A stretch of DNA of 64,000 bases from Adiantum capillus-veneris (taxonomy: Eukaryota > Streptophyta > Polypodiopsida > Polypodiales > Pteridaceae), in assembly GCA_014529385.2 (NCBI GenBank), contig CM043959.1:59592253-59656252 (forward strand). Direction: 5' to 3'. Below, piece by piece: positions 43,561 to 57,440 of this stretch. The notes below the pieces were generated by a model. It did not search any database and was not told the DNA's origin. It saw only the letters and a list, made by a program, of their open reading frames with translations. The stretch's first letter is position 1. Every line of letters begins with the position of its first letter. The translations under genes were made by a program, and so were the position numbers.

Positions 43561-45005
43561 ACCACTGCATTATACTTACCTCTCCGGTAATGAATTTGAA
43601 GGTCAAACTCCTGTAGTACCTCCGTCCACCGAGCCTTTCTACCCTTCAGTTCATTTTGACTTGAAAGCCATTATATTTTCATGGTCCATTCGGACCTCAA
43701 AAGTGGTACCATATAAATAGTGTCTCCACTTTTTAAGTGCATGTACTATAGCCAGTAACTCTCGCTCATAGGTAGAGAAATATTGTCGGACACGATCTAA
43801 CTTTTTGCTTACAAATGCAATTGGATGTCCTCTTTGCATAAGCACGGCTCTTACGACCTCATTACTTGCATTTGTCTCCAAGACAAATGGCTCATTTGGA
43901 TCCACTATAGTCAATATAGGTGCATCTTGTATAGATGCCCAAAGCTTTTCTGTTGGGCTTCCCCCCAAGTTATATTCTTGCTTTTTGACTTCAAGTGGTC
44001 TATCAACGGGACTACGATCTTTGCGTAGTCCTTTACGTATTGTCAGTAAAAGCCCTACATACCAAGAAAAATCTACAATTCTTCAAGATTTTTTGGTGTT
44101 AGCTATCGGAGAATAGTATTCACTTTCTCAGGTTCCATTCACGTTCCATTCGCCTTCCCTTTGTGGATATAATGTGACCTAGATAATGAATCTCGGTCTC
44201 AACGAAATCATATTTGCTTTCTTTCGCAAATAACTTATGTTTTCTCAATAATTCAAATACTAGACAAAGATGTTCTAAGTGTTCTTTTTTAGATTTACTA
44301 TAGAATAGTATATCGTTTAGGAAAACTACTGTAAAATTTCATAAGTGTGGATGTAACATATTATCCATCAATGTCATGAATGTCGTTGAAGCATTGGTTA
44401 GTTCAAATGGTATAACCAAGAACTCAAAATACCCAAAACGGGTCCAGAATGTTGTCTTCGCAGCATCTTCTAGTCTAATTTTGACCTGATGATGGCTCGA
44501 TCTCATGTCAATTTGGGAAAAATACTTTGACCCACAGAGTTGATCAAACAACTCATCCATGCACAACATTTGGTATTTGTTCTTAATCGTTATCTGATTA
44601 AGAGTGTCTTATAATCTAGGCACATCTGCATAGATCCGTCTTTCTTATTTTTACCAAAAGGATAGGTGATGCCCACGAACTAGAACTAGATCTAATAAAG
44701 TCTTTGTCTAAATATTTCTTTAATTGTTTTTCCACCTCCTCTGCTCCGAAGTGGCTTAGCCTGTAAGCAGGTTTGCTCATAGGTTTTGACCCTAACATAA
44801 GATTGATGCCATGGTCTACTTCCTGAGATGGCACCAAGCCATCTGGTAAATCACCAGGAAATACATCTTGGAACTCCTCTAATAAGTTCATTAAAGCATC
44901 TATGTACTTTTTCTTAAGGGTCTCTTTAGCCTTGGATTTTTTTTGTTTTAAAGTTGCATGCATGCCAAACAGGGTTCCCAAATAGTGGGTCTTGTCCAAG
45001 CCCAC
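43561..45005 (-). pseudogene. RT and RNase H of gypsy element D
   Basis: RT N-terminus (45005-44616: FQDVFPGDLPDGLVP, HGINLMLG, SWASPI), palm part (44569-44339: SQIDMRSSHHQVKI, FGYFEFLVIPF), then FLNDILFYS with Asn where the second-last catalytic Asp of FLDD is expected (about 44310, G-to-A), and LGHII near 44175. RNase H (43968-43651) reads ETNAS where ETDAS is expected, plus YERELLAIVHALKKWRHYL. Several frameshifts and stops. Confidence 0.82.
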
Positions 45006-45281
45006 GTTTTATACTGTATTTGTCTACACAAACATTATTTATAGTTTCAACTATGGAAACACTTTTATTATATATACTTAAAACAATAGAATTTAAAAGA
45101 GAGTAACAAGCATATACATCTGCTATCTCCCCTCTGTAGGTTTCTCTGTGAAGCTCCATGGAAGAGATAAGAGACATAGAGGGACACTACAGTCACCCTG
45201 TAGGGTCCTTACTATACTAGGGTCTAGGTTGTACAGTCACTCCCTACGTAGTTACACATCTGTCCTAGCCAAATGCATGAC

Positions 45282-45518
45282 CTAAAAGTCAAGCGTGACC
45301 TCGTAGTCTTGTATTGCTAATGAAAACCCCAAGACTATGGTATTCCATACCGTTTTATCATAACCATTAGCCAACCCAACAATGTACTCATGGTCTCTCG
45401 ATGATTCGGGCAGCCTTAAGTTCTTAACCAACAAGTAGTTTAAGAAGTTATCGCTAGTTTCATCATCTATAAAAACAGTGACTATACGGCCACCTATGGT
45501 GCCACATATGTGCACCAT
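45282..45518 (-). pseudogene. protease of gypsy element D
   Basis: 78-codon frame with FIDDETSDNFLNYLLVKNL, aligned with the FIDxGASxNF motif of gypsy retropepsins. The catalytic Asp is present but the following Gly/Ala are replaced. Confidence 0.65.
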
Positions 45519-45699
45519 GTCATGCGGATCTACAATAGGTTGTCACATAGCTGGTGTCACCGAATCAGCGTGATGCTCGTCACAGTGGCACATTGTCACC
45601 TCCTTGAACTCTTCGGAACTGAGAGGAAGTGTCTGCACTGTGTGCAATTGCGTAGAGGATTTACCATCTCTCTTAGGCTCATTGCCACTCGTGCTAGCT

Positions 45700-47183
45700 T
45701 TGATCTTTGGTCATTCGTCTTTGGTGTTTCCTACTTCATTGCAACTAAAGTAGCGATTTTCTTTTCGTGCTTTAACATAGCTCGCTTTTTTTGCAATTCA
45801 GACTCGTTTCTTTTTACATAGCCGTGGTTTTTTAGTCCAACGACCGCCCTGACTTCCCTGGTCAGTCCTCTTCCCCTGCCTCTCGCTCTTTTAAACCCTA
45901 ATCCCTTTCTCTTTTTTTCCAACTCTATCTGTCCCATATTGTGCACCATGACGCTTAATGTCATTGTATATCTTTGCATACTTATGTCACAAAGTGATGA
46001 TGTGGCAAAACCACCTGGATTGATGACGTGGCATGACTACCCGAGCGGAAAAGATGACATGATTGAACTATACTAATGCGATGATGTGGCATCAATACGG
46101 ATTTCCGCATTCTGCGCTAACATGCTGACATGGCAAACTGTACGGGCAGTCCCGAATTTTGCGTTGAGACAGACTGCATGAAATTTTTGTAATTTGTGTT
46201 GATTGCTTTTAAGGAACCAGTTGCTTTTGGAACTTTTGCTTTTAAGTTTAAAGCTTTTGGGATCAAGTTGTTTTTGGAGTAACTGCTTTTAGGGCTCTCC
46301 TTTGGTATCCCTTGTAAGAATAAAGGAGCCTCAAGGGCCTCACTTCTCAGAGCATCTCGACGGACTTCCTCGGATAAGTCCTTTGGTTAAAGAGGCCCAA
46401 CGTACTCAAGATAATCATTCTTAAAGCCACTCTTGCTGAAATGCATCGATTTCCTTTAATTTAAACAGTATCTCATTTTATAGTCCAAAATATACTGAGT
46501 TAGGGACTTGTTTTGCATCGAGCACTTGTCCCATAACTCCCATTTTCGCTCTTACTCATTGCTTGGCAATAACTCTTTTTGAAACATCGTTTCAAACTCT
46601 GACCAAGTGGTTGGATGAGTGGTCAAACTCATCCACCACTTGTACGCATTGCCGGTCAATAGAAAACTAGTCTCTACGGGCTACACATTGAAGAGTGTGT
46701 ATATGTACAAGAAGGAGATGAGTAGTGGGTGGGCCTTCATAGTCGAGCAAAGCACAGGCGCCTTTACCTCAATCTCCAACTTAAAGATAAATGTGTCGAT
46801 AAGTGGGTTCTTCTTAGTATGTGCAAGAAAACAGGTGAGAGACTCTCTCAACCTACGTCCACTGACTCGCTCACTCAATCTATATACAGTCGTATCGGCT
46901 CTAGTGATAGACGAACATACGTACCTACGCTAGAGCTTGCATGTAAATCTCGCAAACTACTTTGGGTAGTCTACAAAACTTTAATATGCATCATGCTAGT
47001 GTCAGTCATTGTACGATTGACAATCCCTATTGCAAATGCTCTCACTCCAACTACTAGGTAGGGCCTTGACACTAGTAGGTCGTACATGAGACGTTCGAGC
47101 ACTGACAAAATCTGTGCAAACATGTCTATACTCGTCTCCCTTGCCCTATCTATAATCACTGCATCATCACGATTGCGCATCAC
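45700..47183 (-). pseudogene. gag of gypsy element D, split by an LTR
   Basis: ATG at 47183 (MMRNRDDAVIID...). The capsid-type part at about 46680-46430 reads LTGNAYKWWMSLTTHPTTWS then EFETMFQKELL; the Arg/Gly/Lys-rich end is at about 45979-45731. Between the two parts, 45985-about 46400 is a foreign LTR in the opposite orientation. Confidence 0.75.
45985..46400 (+). repeat. LTR-like insertion (TGTCACAAAG family)
   Basis: Starts TGTCACAAAGTGATGATGTGG, the same start as the palindrome arms at 20199-20900. It interrupts gag of element D. The right end is uncertain and I cannot define a target duplication. Probably a solo LTR or fragment. Confidence 0.65.
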
Positions 47184-47243
47184 GTATTGATGTGTTCAAC
47201 ACCGACACTGGGATGGCTACGTTCCTCTTACCCATAGACGGAA

Positions 47244-47925
47244 TTATGCATTCGACACCAATTCATCAGCCTCTAGCGTGAGCATATAAAATAACTCCAT
47301 GTCTATCATCTCTGCCCGTGTCTTTAAGGAGTAGACATGCTCTACCTCTGTATGCATAGACTCTGACATCACCTGTTGTGTCTTACTAGAGCATTGTCGC
47401 TCTACCTCTGTCTCTACAGAATCTACTAGCACGTCTTGCACAGCTAAATGCTCTATCTTGTGAGCATAGTGGAGCTCACCCGCGAAGGAGACATGTCTGA
47501 TCTTTTGCTCAAAGCATGTTGTCAGCAACAAAACTGAGACCATGTCGTTTCGAACTTCAGACACATGCATAGGATATACCACGCCATTGCGGGCTTCTTT
47601 AAAAATCACTAATGTACCACAATGCATCTGACAAGACTGCATTCTAAGCAATATCTGACACCCACAATCTGCTAACTGTCTCACTAAGATCAAGCTTTGT
47701 CTTAGCTGAGGAACATAGTGTACATGTCGTAGCGTATACGATGCATCACTGGACAATGACAAGCAAACATCTCGTGCACCTGTAATATCAATCGCGAACC
47801 ATCGACCAAATGCACCAACCAAAGCTCCCACTAAAAAAGGTGTCGAATCAGTCATGATGTTGTGTGACGTAGAAAACTGCATCCTCATCTAGTAACCAAC
47901 GTGGAAAAGTGTCACCTCCCAAAGA
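47244..47925 (-). pseudogene. Copia protease/pre-integrase region
   Basis: On -, WLLDEDAVFYVT (about 47920) resembles the Copia protease WLLDSGAS motif, damaged. Then comes a 214-codon frame with LRHVHYVPQLRQSLILVRQL and MHCGTLVIFKEARNGVVY, the spacer between protease and integrase in plant Copia elements. Confidence 0.65.
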
Positions 47926-49939
47926 TATGTAATCAAGAGGAACACTAAAGACAAACATGACATCACCGTCTCTCGCATATCAAGCCACTTCTCTAGCATG
48001 TCTCAAAACCTCATGTGTATCACGCTCTCCAGTGTGACCACAATGTCAACATCACATCTATCAGCAAGAACGAGGCAGTCGTCTCTCACAAGTCATCACT
48101 GTTGACTCTCAACTGTCACATATATCTGCAACGATAAGTGAATGTCAAGAAACTATGGCAAGAAATCATGGGAAATTTTTGAAAAGGACTTCTTTGTAAA
48201 ATGAGCAAAAACTCAAGTACAATCTCTATCATAAACTATGTCAAACTGACAACCAAGTGAGAGATAACTCGACCACTACACAATCATGGAAATCATAATC
48301 AAACACATCAAAATCGATGCTCACATATGCATAAAATCAACTCTACAATCTACTATACCTACAAGCATACAATATGAGATAGACAACTCAACTCAGCGTG
48401 AAGCGTATAACCATATACGCAAGTAGTGACAAAGTAGTTGAAAACGTATCCCACAAGAGAAAGTACTTACAAAGAACCTGTGAAACCTGTGACTGTCACT
48501 CTGTAGCCACACAAGCATACGCAATCTTCACTCCTGCAAGAGTGGTTACAAGAACACTAAATTGTGTTCAAGTTAACAAAACCTATCAAAACGGGAGTCA
48601 ACTCGACCACTAAACCATCAGAGAGTAAAATTGCAGATACACATAAAACATGGCGCGAATCTGGGAAAAATCCGTCAGTGTTTTCCCTGAAAACTAAGAA
48701 AAATCCAAAAAATCTCACCAATACCACGTAAAGCATAGACAGACACTCAATGTCTCAGTAAACAGATCCACAAATGATATACATGTACTGTCAAAACCTT
48801 AGCAAGCTTGCTCACTCCATACGAGTGGCTCTATGGACATGTACCTGCCCAAAAGAGTTGTATATCAATAAACTTGGTTCCTACGAGCTATATCTAACTC
48901 AAGTTATATCCGCAAAATGTATACAAAGCATAAAACTACACAAAACCGTGCTAAAACCACTCTCTGCACTGCCCCACACAATCATACATATCTGCACTGT
49001 AAGAAAGCACAAACTATAAGCGAAATGGTCGAAAATTTGGCATACTACCTCATCGATCGAAAAACATGTCGATTAGAAACCAAAACACAAAGCACAATCA
49101 ACCAACTGCGTGTGGTCAAAATCGTCGTCCAAAAGTCGCGCTCATGGGAAAAACTGTTCTGGAATGGACCGTAGGAGCCGCTATACGTCAATATGTGATG
49201 CTGAAGCTAGAAATTGGGAGTCGTCGAAGTCGTAATGCTAGATTGAGGTCGGGATGCCGGGGGATGTCCGTCGGATCAAATCCACTTTAGAATAGACGTG
49301 GGAGGGAAGTCGTTGTCAAAGCTACACTGGAGGACAGTCCCAACCGCTCTCTCCTCGCTCTCGTTATGTCGAAGTCTAGAAAAAACATGGTCAATACCGC
49401 CTTCCACCACTGGACGAAAGTGATCGCCGAAATCATGGTTGCCAATGCTCAAAGCCAATGTCAAGCCGTCGATGCTGAGGAAAAACACCGAAGCCGAAAA
49501 CCGTCAAATCGGTGTTGAAACCGATGCGGCGATCGATGCCAATCTCGCCGATGCCGAGAAGAAATCGTCCGGGAGATGCTCTCTCAATCGAGATGTCCTA
49601 GCTCTCCAATGCCGAGAGCTACCGTGATTCGTTGATGCCAAGCCAAGGTGAAGCTAAACTGCCAAATCGTTGAGAAGAAGTCGGTGTCGCATCCCACCAT
49701 TGGACGGGATTGTAGCCGTTCGAGAGCTATATGCTCTCTCATCCTCTAGCCGAGGCCAAGGACCACTGGATGTTGCCGATGGCCAAGTCGATGCCGATGC
49801 TCACAGATTGTCAGCAGCCGAAGTGTGTGATTGTGAGTGTGGGAATCACACACAAAAGTTTTTAAAAAAATTATCTTTGCTTATTTTTCTTCTTCTGATT
49901 GATGCTCTAACGAAACCTGCTCTCTCTGATGCAACGACA

Positions 49940-49940
<1 letters not shown>
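47926..49940. other. gene-free, degenerate
   Basis: No coding region recognised. 49380-49810 is rich in GCCGATGC/GTCGATGCC-type motifs, similar in style to the interior of the small LTR element at 55698-57440. Confidence 0.35.
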
Positions 49941-49989
<49 letters not shown>

Positions 49990-50019
49990 ACACACATACA
50001 CACACACACACACACACAC
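49941..50019. repeat. (TG)n(CA)n self-complementary microsatellite
   Basis: About 47 bp TG joined at TGTACA to about 32 bp of CA. The two halves can pair. Confidence 0.95.
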
Positions 50020-50449
50020 CGCCTTGCTGCGGCTCTTGCCCTTTTGTCAACGGCCGATTTCAAGTTGCTATCCCAAACTGCAAGTTTTTCAATGCTCTGC
50101 ACAAATCTCCTCGATACTTTGCTGCTACTCCAAGCTATGCTACTCGGTTCAGCTCGGCGTCCACAAAGAAGGACGTAGAATAACTGTCACAAGAATGCAC
50201 AAGATCTAGAGGTCTATTTCTTAGGTAGCATATGATGAACGCTACGTCTACAAATGCATCAGTGTTCACAAAAAACCTGTAAACAGTAACAACGCACCTG
50301 CTAGGTTTCGAAAAATTTTCCCTAGTTTAGTTATAATTTTCTGAAGAACCTGCAAAATTTTGGAAAATAGCCCCTAGATTTCAGAAGCCCAATTTTTTCT
50401 ATTTGTATGTTCTTTGGGAACACTGAAATGCATCCACAAAATGCGGATT
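50020..50449. other. nothing recognised
   Basis: No coding potential, repeat or element end seen on either strand. Confidence 0.4.
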
Positions 50450-51040
50450 TGGGTGCATCAAATCACATAGCTAGCCATGGTGAATGGTTTAAGGACTTGT
50501 GATCTCTAGTCGGTCCTAGTTATTTTGTTAACATTGAGGATGAGAACACATCCTATTGCACATACAAGGAATGTGCCATTCTCTTTTGACATGGCAAAGT
50601 GAAGTATTTGGCTAATTTATTGCACGGATCCAACATGACAAATAACTTAATTTGTGTTTTGAGCAAATGGTTGAGCAAGGTTTGCAAGTCAAATTTAGTT
50701 TATATTTTCTCTTGGGGAATTATACACAATGCATGAGGGAGCATGTGGTAGTCAAGAAATACAAGGAGAATAAAACTTGATAGTGGATATGGAAGTTGTG
50801 GAGCTGCTTGGAGTGCACAAAGCTTATAAACTCAAGATGAGATTGTAAATGAACCCTCAAAATGAATTGGCTTTCACTATTTATTATAATGAGCTTTAAA
50901 AACTAGGTTTCTTTCATAAGCATGTCAAGAATTTCATTATCAAGAAAGTAGCCCAAAAGAAAAAAAGAACTCTTCCATGAGATTCCATATATCTGTGAAA
51001 GAGGTCTTGCTTGTGAGCCTTATCATTGCACAAATTTGAG
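50450..51040 (+). pseudogene. Copia protease-integrase spacer fragment
   Basis: Frames on + read HSEWFKDL, SLVGPSYFVNIEDENTS, HGKVKYLANLLHGSNMTNNL and HEIPYIC, the region after protease and before integrase of a plant Copia element. Many stops. Not the same subfamily as 47244-47925. Confidence 0.6.
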
Positions 51041-52513
<1,473 letters not shown>

Positions 52514-53235
52514 TTTAAACATGAAGAAACCCAAAATTTTAGCCATAAAAACCTTGTATATGCTCACCATAATTACACATTATCATCATAATCCACATCT
52601 CTAATATTCTTCTCTCTCATGCCTAAATGATCAATGCCCCAATTTCTTAATTCTTCCTATTACTTTCAACCATGGATGATCAACAAGGAGAGGAGGAGAT
52701 TACTTCAAAATCAGCTTGAACAATGTCACATTATGCAAAGAAATGGAGGCGACAACTCACCATTTCTTGAATCTCAAGTAGTAATTCTATCTCGCTTTGC
52801 TAATTTTCTATCCTACTTATTCTACCACTTATCAATTTCCATTGTAAATCAACTATGGTTCAAATCTTTTACAAAAATCTATCACGATAATTGTTACTAA
52901 CATACGAGACTCGAACATCCAATGGAAGCTTCTAGGGGGAAAGTGCTAGTTCCACGCTCTGAGGAAAAGAAAGAAGGCAATAAAAAGGAGTTTATGTTGA
53001 AGAGCATAGCTCTAGAGGGAATAAAACATAGGGTCAAACAATATATGAAGAAATGGTGGAGGGCATAGAGAGGGCATATGTGTGCATGATTCCAACTAAC
53101 AACCCCCCCCCCCCGCTCAGTAGCATCCAGGTGCTAGAGAAACCTCCATCGATAGTCCTTCCTCAAAAAAATTCCCAAGTAGATAGGGAGGGAAAACTTA
53201 TGATTTGGCAAGCATTGCTCTATCAATGGAACTGT

Positions 53236-54043
53236 TTTACAGGGAAATAAGTCAAAGTAAAGTTTCATTCAAGATTTTTGCTTGGATATCATAACATTCT
53301 AGATGAGGCTACAGTTGCACGACTAGCTCTGATCAACATGTGGAGGTACTTTCCTTACCCTCAAATGATCAAGAACTGGTGGATAACCTCTAGGGGTTAC
53401 TACATTCTTTGCATCAAAGGCACTCCATTTTTAAAAAGAATTTGCAACTTTTCAAATAGGTGGTTGAGTTGACACTCGCTCTCTCCTATATGTAGTGGCA
53501 CTTGAACTTGAGCAACTACGTGCGTTCTATAGTGACTTGTTCCCACACATGTTGGAATCGAATGATGAAGCTTATGTAAGATTATTGGAGATATTCAAAG
53601 AATGGTGCATGTAGATGAAGAAAAATGAAAAAGGAATGATTGAGTTTTTGGATAAAAAGAGTCCAGGACACAAGCATCATGGAAACAGTGCAAGAAGAGA
53701 TAGACACCTTGTCCTAGAGCTTCATGAACTAGCAAGAAAACCAACAAAGCATGCTTTGATTGTGCAATGGTCTAATGCAACACACCATGTGACCGCAGGA
53801 TGCCTGCAAAAAGCAATGAGAAATCTACCACAGACACTATGGTTCACTAGGAGGCTAAAATTTACTAAGGGCTCACATCCACCACAACCACAATTTGGAA
53901 AGAGGATGGGTGGCCACAGCCTACTAATACACTCAACTAGGCAAGTTAGGGCAAAAGAAGTTCAAAGAGAGCTTAGATTACCCTCAGTTTGGGTTGGGTC
54001 CAAAAAAAGATATAAGTTCTCCATGAAAGGTCAGCAGCACTGA
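53236..54043 (+). pseudogene. unrecognised retroelement-like coding remnant
   Basis: 53278-53472 reads ...LALINMWRYFPYPQMIKNWW and a Pro-Phe-Leu-Lys motif; 53615-54043 is a 142-codon Lys/Arg/His-rich frame. Context (TEs on all sides) suggests a gag-like protein, but I recognise no family motif. The first stretch is in a different frame from the second. Confidence 0.3.
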
Positions 54044-54178
54044 CTCTCTCCCTAGGATGCATTTTCCCATGGCCCCAAAGATCTCCAATACCAATCAAAA
54101 TTTGTAAGTGTGAAGGGGTAATCATCTCTTCAGCTTTGGGCTAGGCCGGCGACACCACCAAGCCCCAAACTCCCCTCA

Positions 54179-54651
54179 TCACTAATTGACACCTCCCTAG
54201 GGAGGTGGGATCAATGGCCCACATTAGGCATCACGAGGTGGGAGTAGTCTGAGCCGTCGGATCACTTTTTGAACTAGGTGTGAGCTAAGTGTTTGTGAAC
54301 TTGATGTAAACAAGGTGTGAACTCTTTGCACACCACACCAAAATTGGTGTGAACTTGGGAGGGTATGTGCACCACACCAAATTTGGTGTGAACTCAATGT
54401 GAATTAAGTGCGAACTAGGTGTATGACTACTTTTGATCTATAAACTTTAAAACACACACTTCCTTCAACAAGTGTGTGATAGCTTAGCGGTTAGAGTCAA
54501 ACTAAAGAGGGTGAGAGTGCATGGTTTCAAGCACTAGATCTGAAACCTAGGGAATCTTCTGCATTCCCTAGACAATCCAACAGTCACGATCAACCAAGGA
54601 TCGTGAACCATTGATCCCACCTCCCAAAGGGAAGGTGTCAATTAGTGACAC
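54179..54651. mobile_element. foldback/MITE-like element with 38-bp inverted ends
   Basis: TCACTAATTGACACCTCCC... at 54179-54217 is the near complement of 54608-54651 (...GGTGTCAATTAGTGA). The inner parts show weaker complementarity. Between them is a GGTGTGAACT-rich stretch and a tRNA-like segment. No clean target duplication was identified. Confidence 0.55.
54476..54545 (+). other. tRNA-like A/B-box pair
   Basis: GTGATAGCTTAGCGGTTAGAG (54476-54496) resembles an A box and GGTTTCAAGCAC (54523-54534) a B box. The spacing is SINE/tRNA-like, but no cloverleaf or anticodon arm can be drawn, so it is not a tRNA gene. Confidence 0.4.
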
Positions 54652-55697
54652 GGCTAGAGTCCCCAACACAAAGTCGAGCATTATGTGTTGCCCACTAAAT
54701 CCAAATAAGGTGGTATTCCACACCAACTTATTAGGGCTCACCTACCACACCTCCAACAAAAATAAAATATTCAATACTAATCTATTAGCACAACACCCAT
54801 GAAACTAGGAAAACCCAAGAGTTCAAGGAAGCGAGGAAGGAATGTTGATGAAGGCAAGCTTGGCAGCCTTGGGTTACGTATGTGTGAACCAGGCTTTAGC
54901 AACAAAGAATTGGTTGAAGGTAGCCAACAAAGTTATAGCAAGGATCAAGCCATAGGCACAAAGCTAAGAGTGGAGGTGTGCTCTAATGTGTGATTACAAA
55001 TGCCAAAGACCCCTTCTCTATGTTGGTTAGGCAATAGTAGAGCTTAAGCTAGTCATTAGTCGGGAACATGCTTTGCACCTTGGATACGCGTATTACTTCT
55101 TGAGCCATTGGGTTGTTGTACTCTTCATATGATATCAATCAAGCTCTTGCCTTCTATCTCATGGATTCTATTTACCTTGTCTTGAGTATTCATGTTTATT
55201 GCTCTGTTTCCAGGCTTCTCTTTTGTTCATACTTGTTCATACATTAACAAGAGGGCTCTTTCCAATCCATTTTGGAAAAATCCCATTAGTTTATCAAAAA
55301 AGAGGGATCAATCTATTCACTCTCCACAATTTAACAGAGGGGTTTTTTAAGTACCCTACAAATGCATGCTATATAGGGATTTCTTAATAGTGGACCACCC
55401 GAGCAACAGTATTCCCGTTACGGTAGTCTCAAGAAAAGTGTACAATTATGATGAGAAATATTGTGCTTAGTTTCACTATTGTTAAAGTATCACACATGAT
55501 CTACAAATTCTACAATCCATGCATCATGAATAGAAGGGTCATCTTGAGATTGCCCTAAAAGCCTATTTTGCATCCTAGTATATAAATTTTGAAAAATTTT
55601 CATTTAAAGGGTCATTTGCAATGTCTGCATTTGCCTCTTTTATGTGAGTTTCTCTAGCCTTATACTTAGGACATTATTTAATGAGATGATCATTTTT
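54652..55697. other. gene-free
   Basis: Short ORFs of about 60 codons only (54799-54993, 55199-55387), none recognisable. Confidence 0.4.
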
Positions 55698-56306
55698 TGT
55701 GAAGAGTGCATGTATGGATGCATGCATGCTCGATGTGTTGTGCGAGGAAGGAGAACGCATAGGGATTTGGGTGAAGTTCTTAGTAAGGATTGAAATCCCT
55801 CACTACTCCTTATTTTTTTATATGATTAAAAGAATAGATAACGGTAGTACGATCAATGTGATGGTATCCAGCCAGTTGGCTTGAACCTCAACAATCAATC
55901 CCCACAAAAGGTTATGCAGATTTGATTAGCCACAGTCTTAAAACGGGCTCTTTAAACCAAGTCTCAAAAATAGTCGGGACTACCAACACAAGCCAAAATC
56001 AGCTCGACGACGAGGTACAATGGCAGTATCTCGTAGCATAGCATACATCCAAAACGTAAAACTATCACTGCAAGACTATAGGACTCACACTCAAACAGGT
56101 GCCATTGAGATGCAAGCAAAACTTGGACTCAAGTGAGCTCTTTGTAGGGAGTAAATTCTCTCAACAGAGCACAAGTACTGTCAAGTGCTAGTCATGCATA
56201 AACCATATGCATCAAAATTCCCACTGGAACTGTATTGGCTATCACTATCAAAGATGCTCACAAATTTGTTGTGTCAAGAGAACCTATGACTATTCCTATT
56301 CATATG

Positions 56307-56463
56307 AAATTGTGTCTGAGAGATGTCTCTAAGAAGCCGTTAATGGCCATGCATGAGAAATTGTGTCTAAGATATGTCTTTAAGAAGCCGTTAATGGCTA
56401 TGCATGAGAAATTGTGTCTAAGAGATGTCTCTAAGAAACCGTTAATGGCTATGCATGAGAAAT
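56307..56463 (+). repeat. 51-bp minisatellite, 3 copies
   Basis: A unit of 17 codons (KLCLRDVSKKPLMAMHE) is repeated three times in frame, with two substitutions in the middle copy. The enclosing 82-codon ORF starts at 56235. Confidence 0.9.
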
Positions 56464-56683
56464 CAAAGAAAATCAATCTCTAAAACCATAAATAACATGC
56501 ATCAATGCTAAGAATGCATATGGTAATCTAAATCTGCTCTCAAAAATGCATATAATTGTTTCTAATGGAAATCTATAACCTGTCTCCCACTCCTGACAAC
56601 TTGCCTCTCTATCTTACTCTCTGAAATTCCAGAGAGTAGTGAAAATCTAGAGTTGATGAAAACCTATAATAGATATTGTGGAA

Positions 56684-56713
56684 GTCGATGTCGATGTCGA
56701 TGTCGATGTCGAG
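56684..56713. repeat. (GTCGAT)n hexanucleotide array
   Basis: Five units; the same motif recurs singly at 56822. Confidence 0.9.
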
Positions 56714-57440
56714 TGTCACTCCTCTATGAAAGAGGCACCTTACTTGTGCACATCAATGTCGGAGGAGAAGCCGATGTTGCAAACCAAGAAAATGGGTTGT
56801 CAATGCTAAGAAGACTAGGTAGTCGATGTCGACTTCCACCGTCGGGGATGGAAGTGTCTTGCCTGCTCAAAGATGTCGGAGTCATTGAAGCCAAAAATCA
56901 AAGCATGTGTGCATGTGAGGATACTGATGTTGTGCACGTTACTACAAAAATTGTGATTAGAATTATGTCAAATGGGCACCACCATTGCATTTGAAATGTG
57001 CCAAAAAAAACCCTAAACAACTCCTTGATTGCACAGATTTGAGTCTGTATCAAGAAATTATGGGCAAAAATGTGATTTTTTGAGCCGAAAAATGCACCTG
57101 CAAAAACCTGTTTTTGCATTTGACACATTGTGGGTTGAATAGCCATAGCAAAATGGTCCCAAATCTCAGCAAAATCGGCTCTTAATTGAGCTAAACACAA
57201 GCTAAAGATCTCAGCTCCACAATCTCATACATGGCTACAAATTTCATGCTCCAAATCTTGTTGTAAGCACACACAAATGCACTTCAATGTGTGTGCAATC
57301 ACTTTGATACCACTTGTGACGAGTGTGTGCATGGATGCGGCGTGCTCAACGTGTTATGTGAGGAAGGATAATGCATAGGGTTTTGGGTGGAGCTTTCATT
57401 AAGGATTGAAATCCTCACTACTCTTTATTGTTCTATATGA

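Larger units (their letters stand above)
55698..57440 (-). mobile_element. second small non-autonomous LTR element
   Basis: LTR 55698-55893 (TGTGAAGAG...CAACA on +) has a partial partner from 57315 (TGTGACGAG...), which decays after about 57440. On -, TGGTATCAAAGTG (57298-57313) beside the right LTR is a primer site related to tRNA-Met, and a purine-rich tract (TTTTGTGGGGATTG) precedes the left LTR at 55894. The interior of 1.4 kb has tandem repeats but no gag or pol. Confidence 0.8.

Noticed and set aside
47921-49860. Possible host gene in the region with many short ORFs
   Set aside because: No splice-consistent exon chain or family match; codon content looks like degenerate element interior.
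54476-54545. tRNA gene
   Set aside because: Only box-like motifs; no acceptor stem or anticodon arm can be formed.
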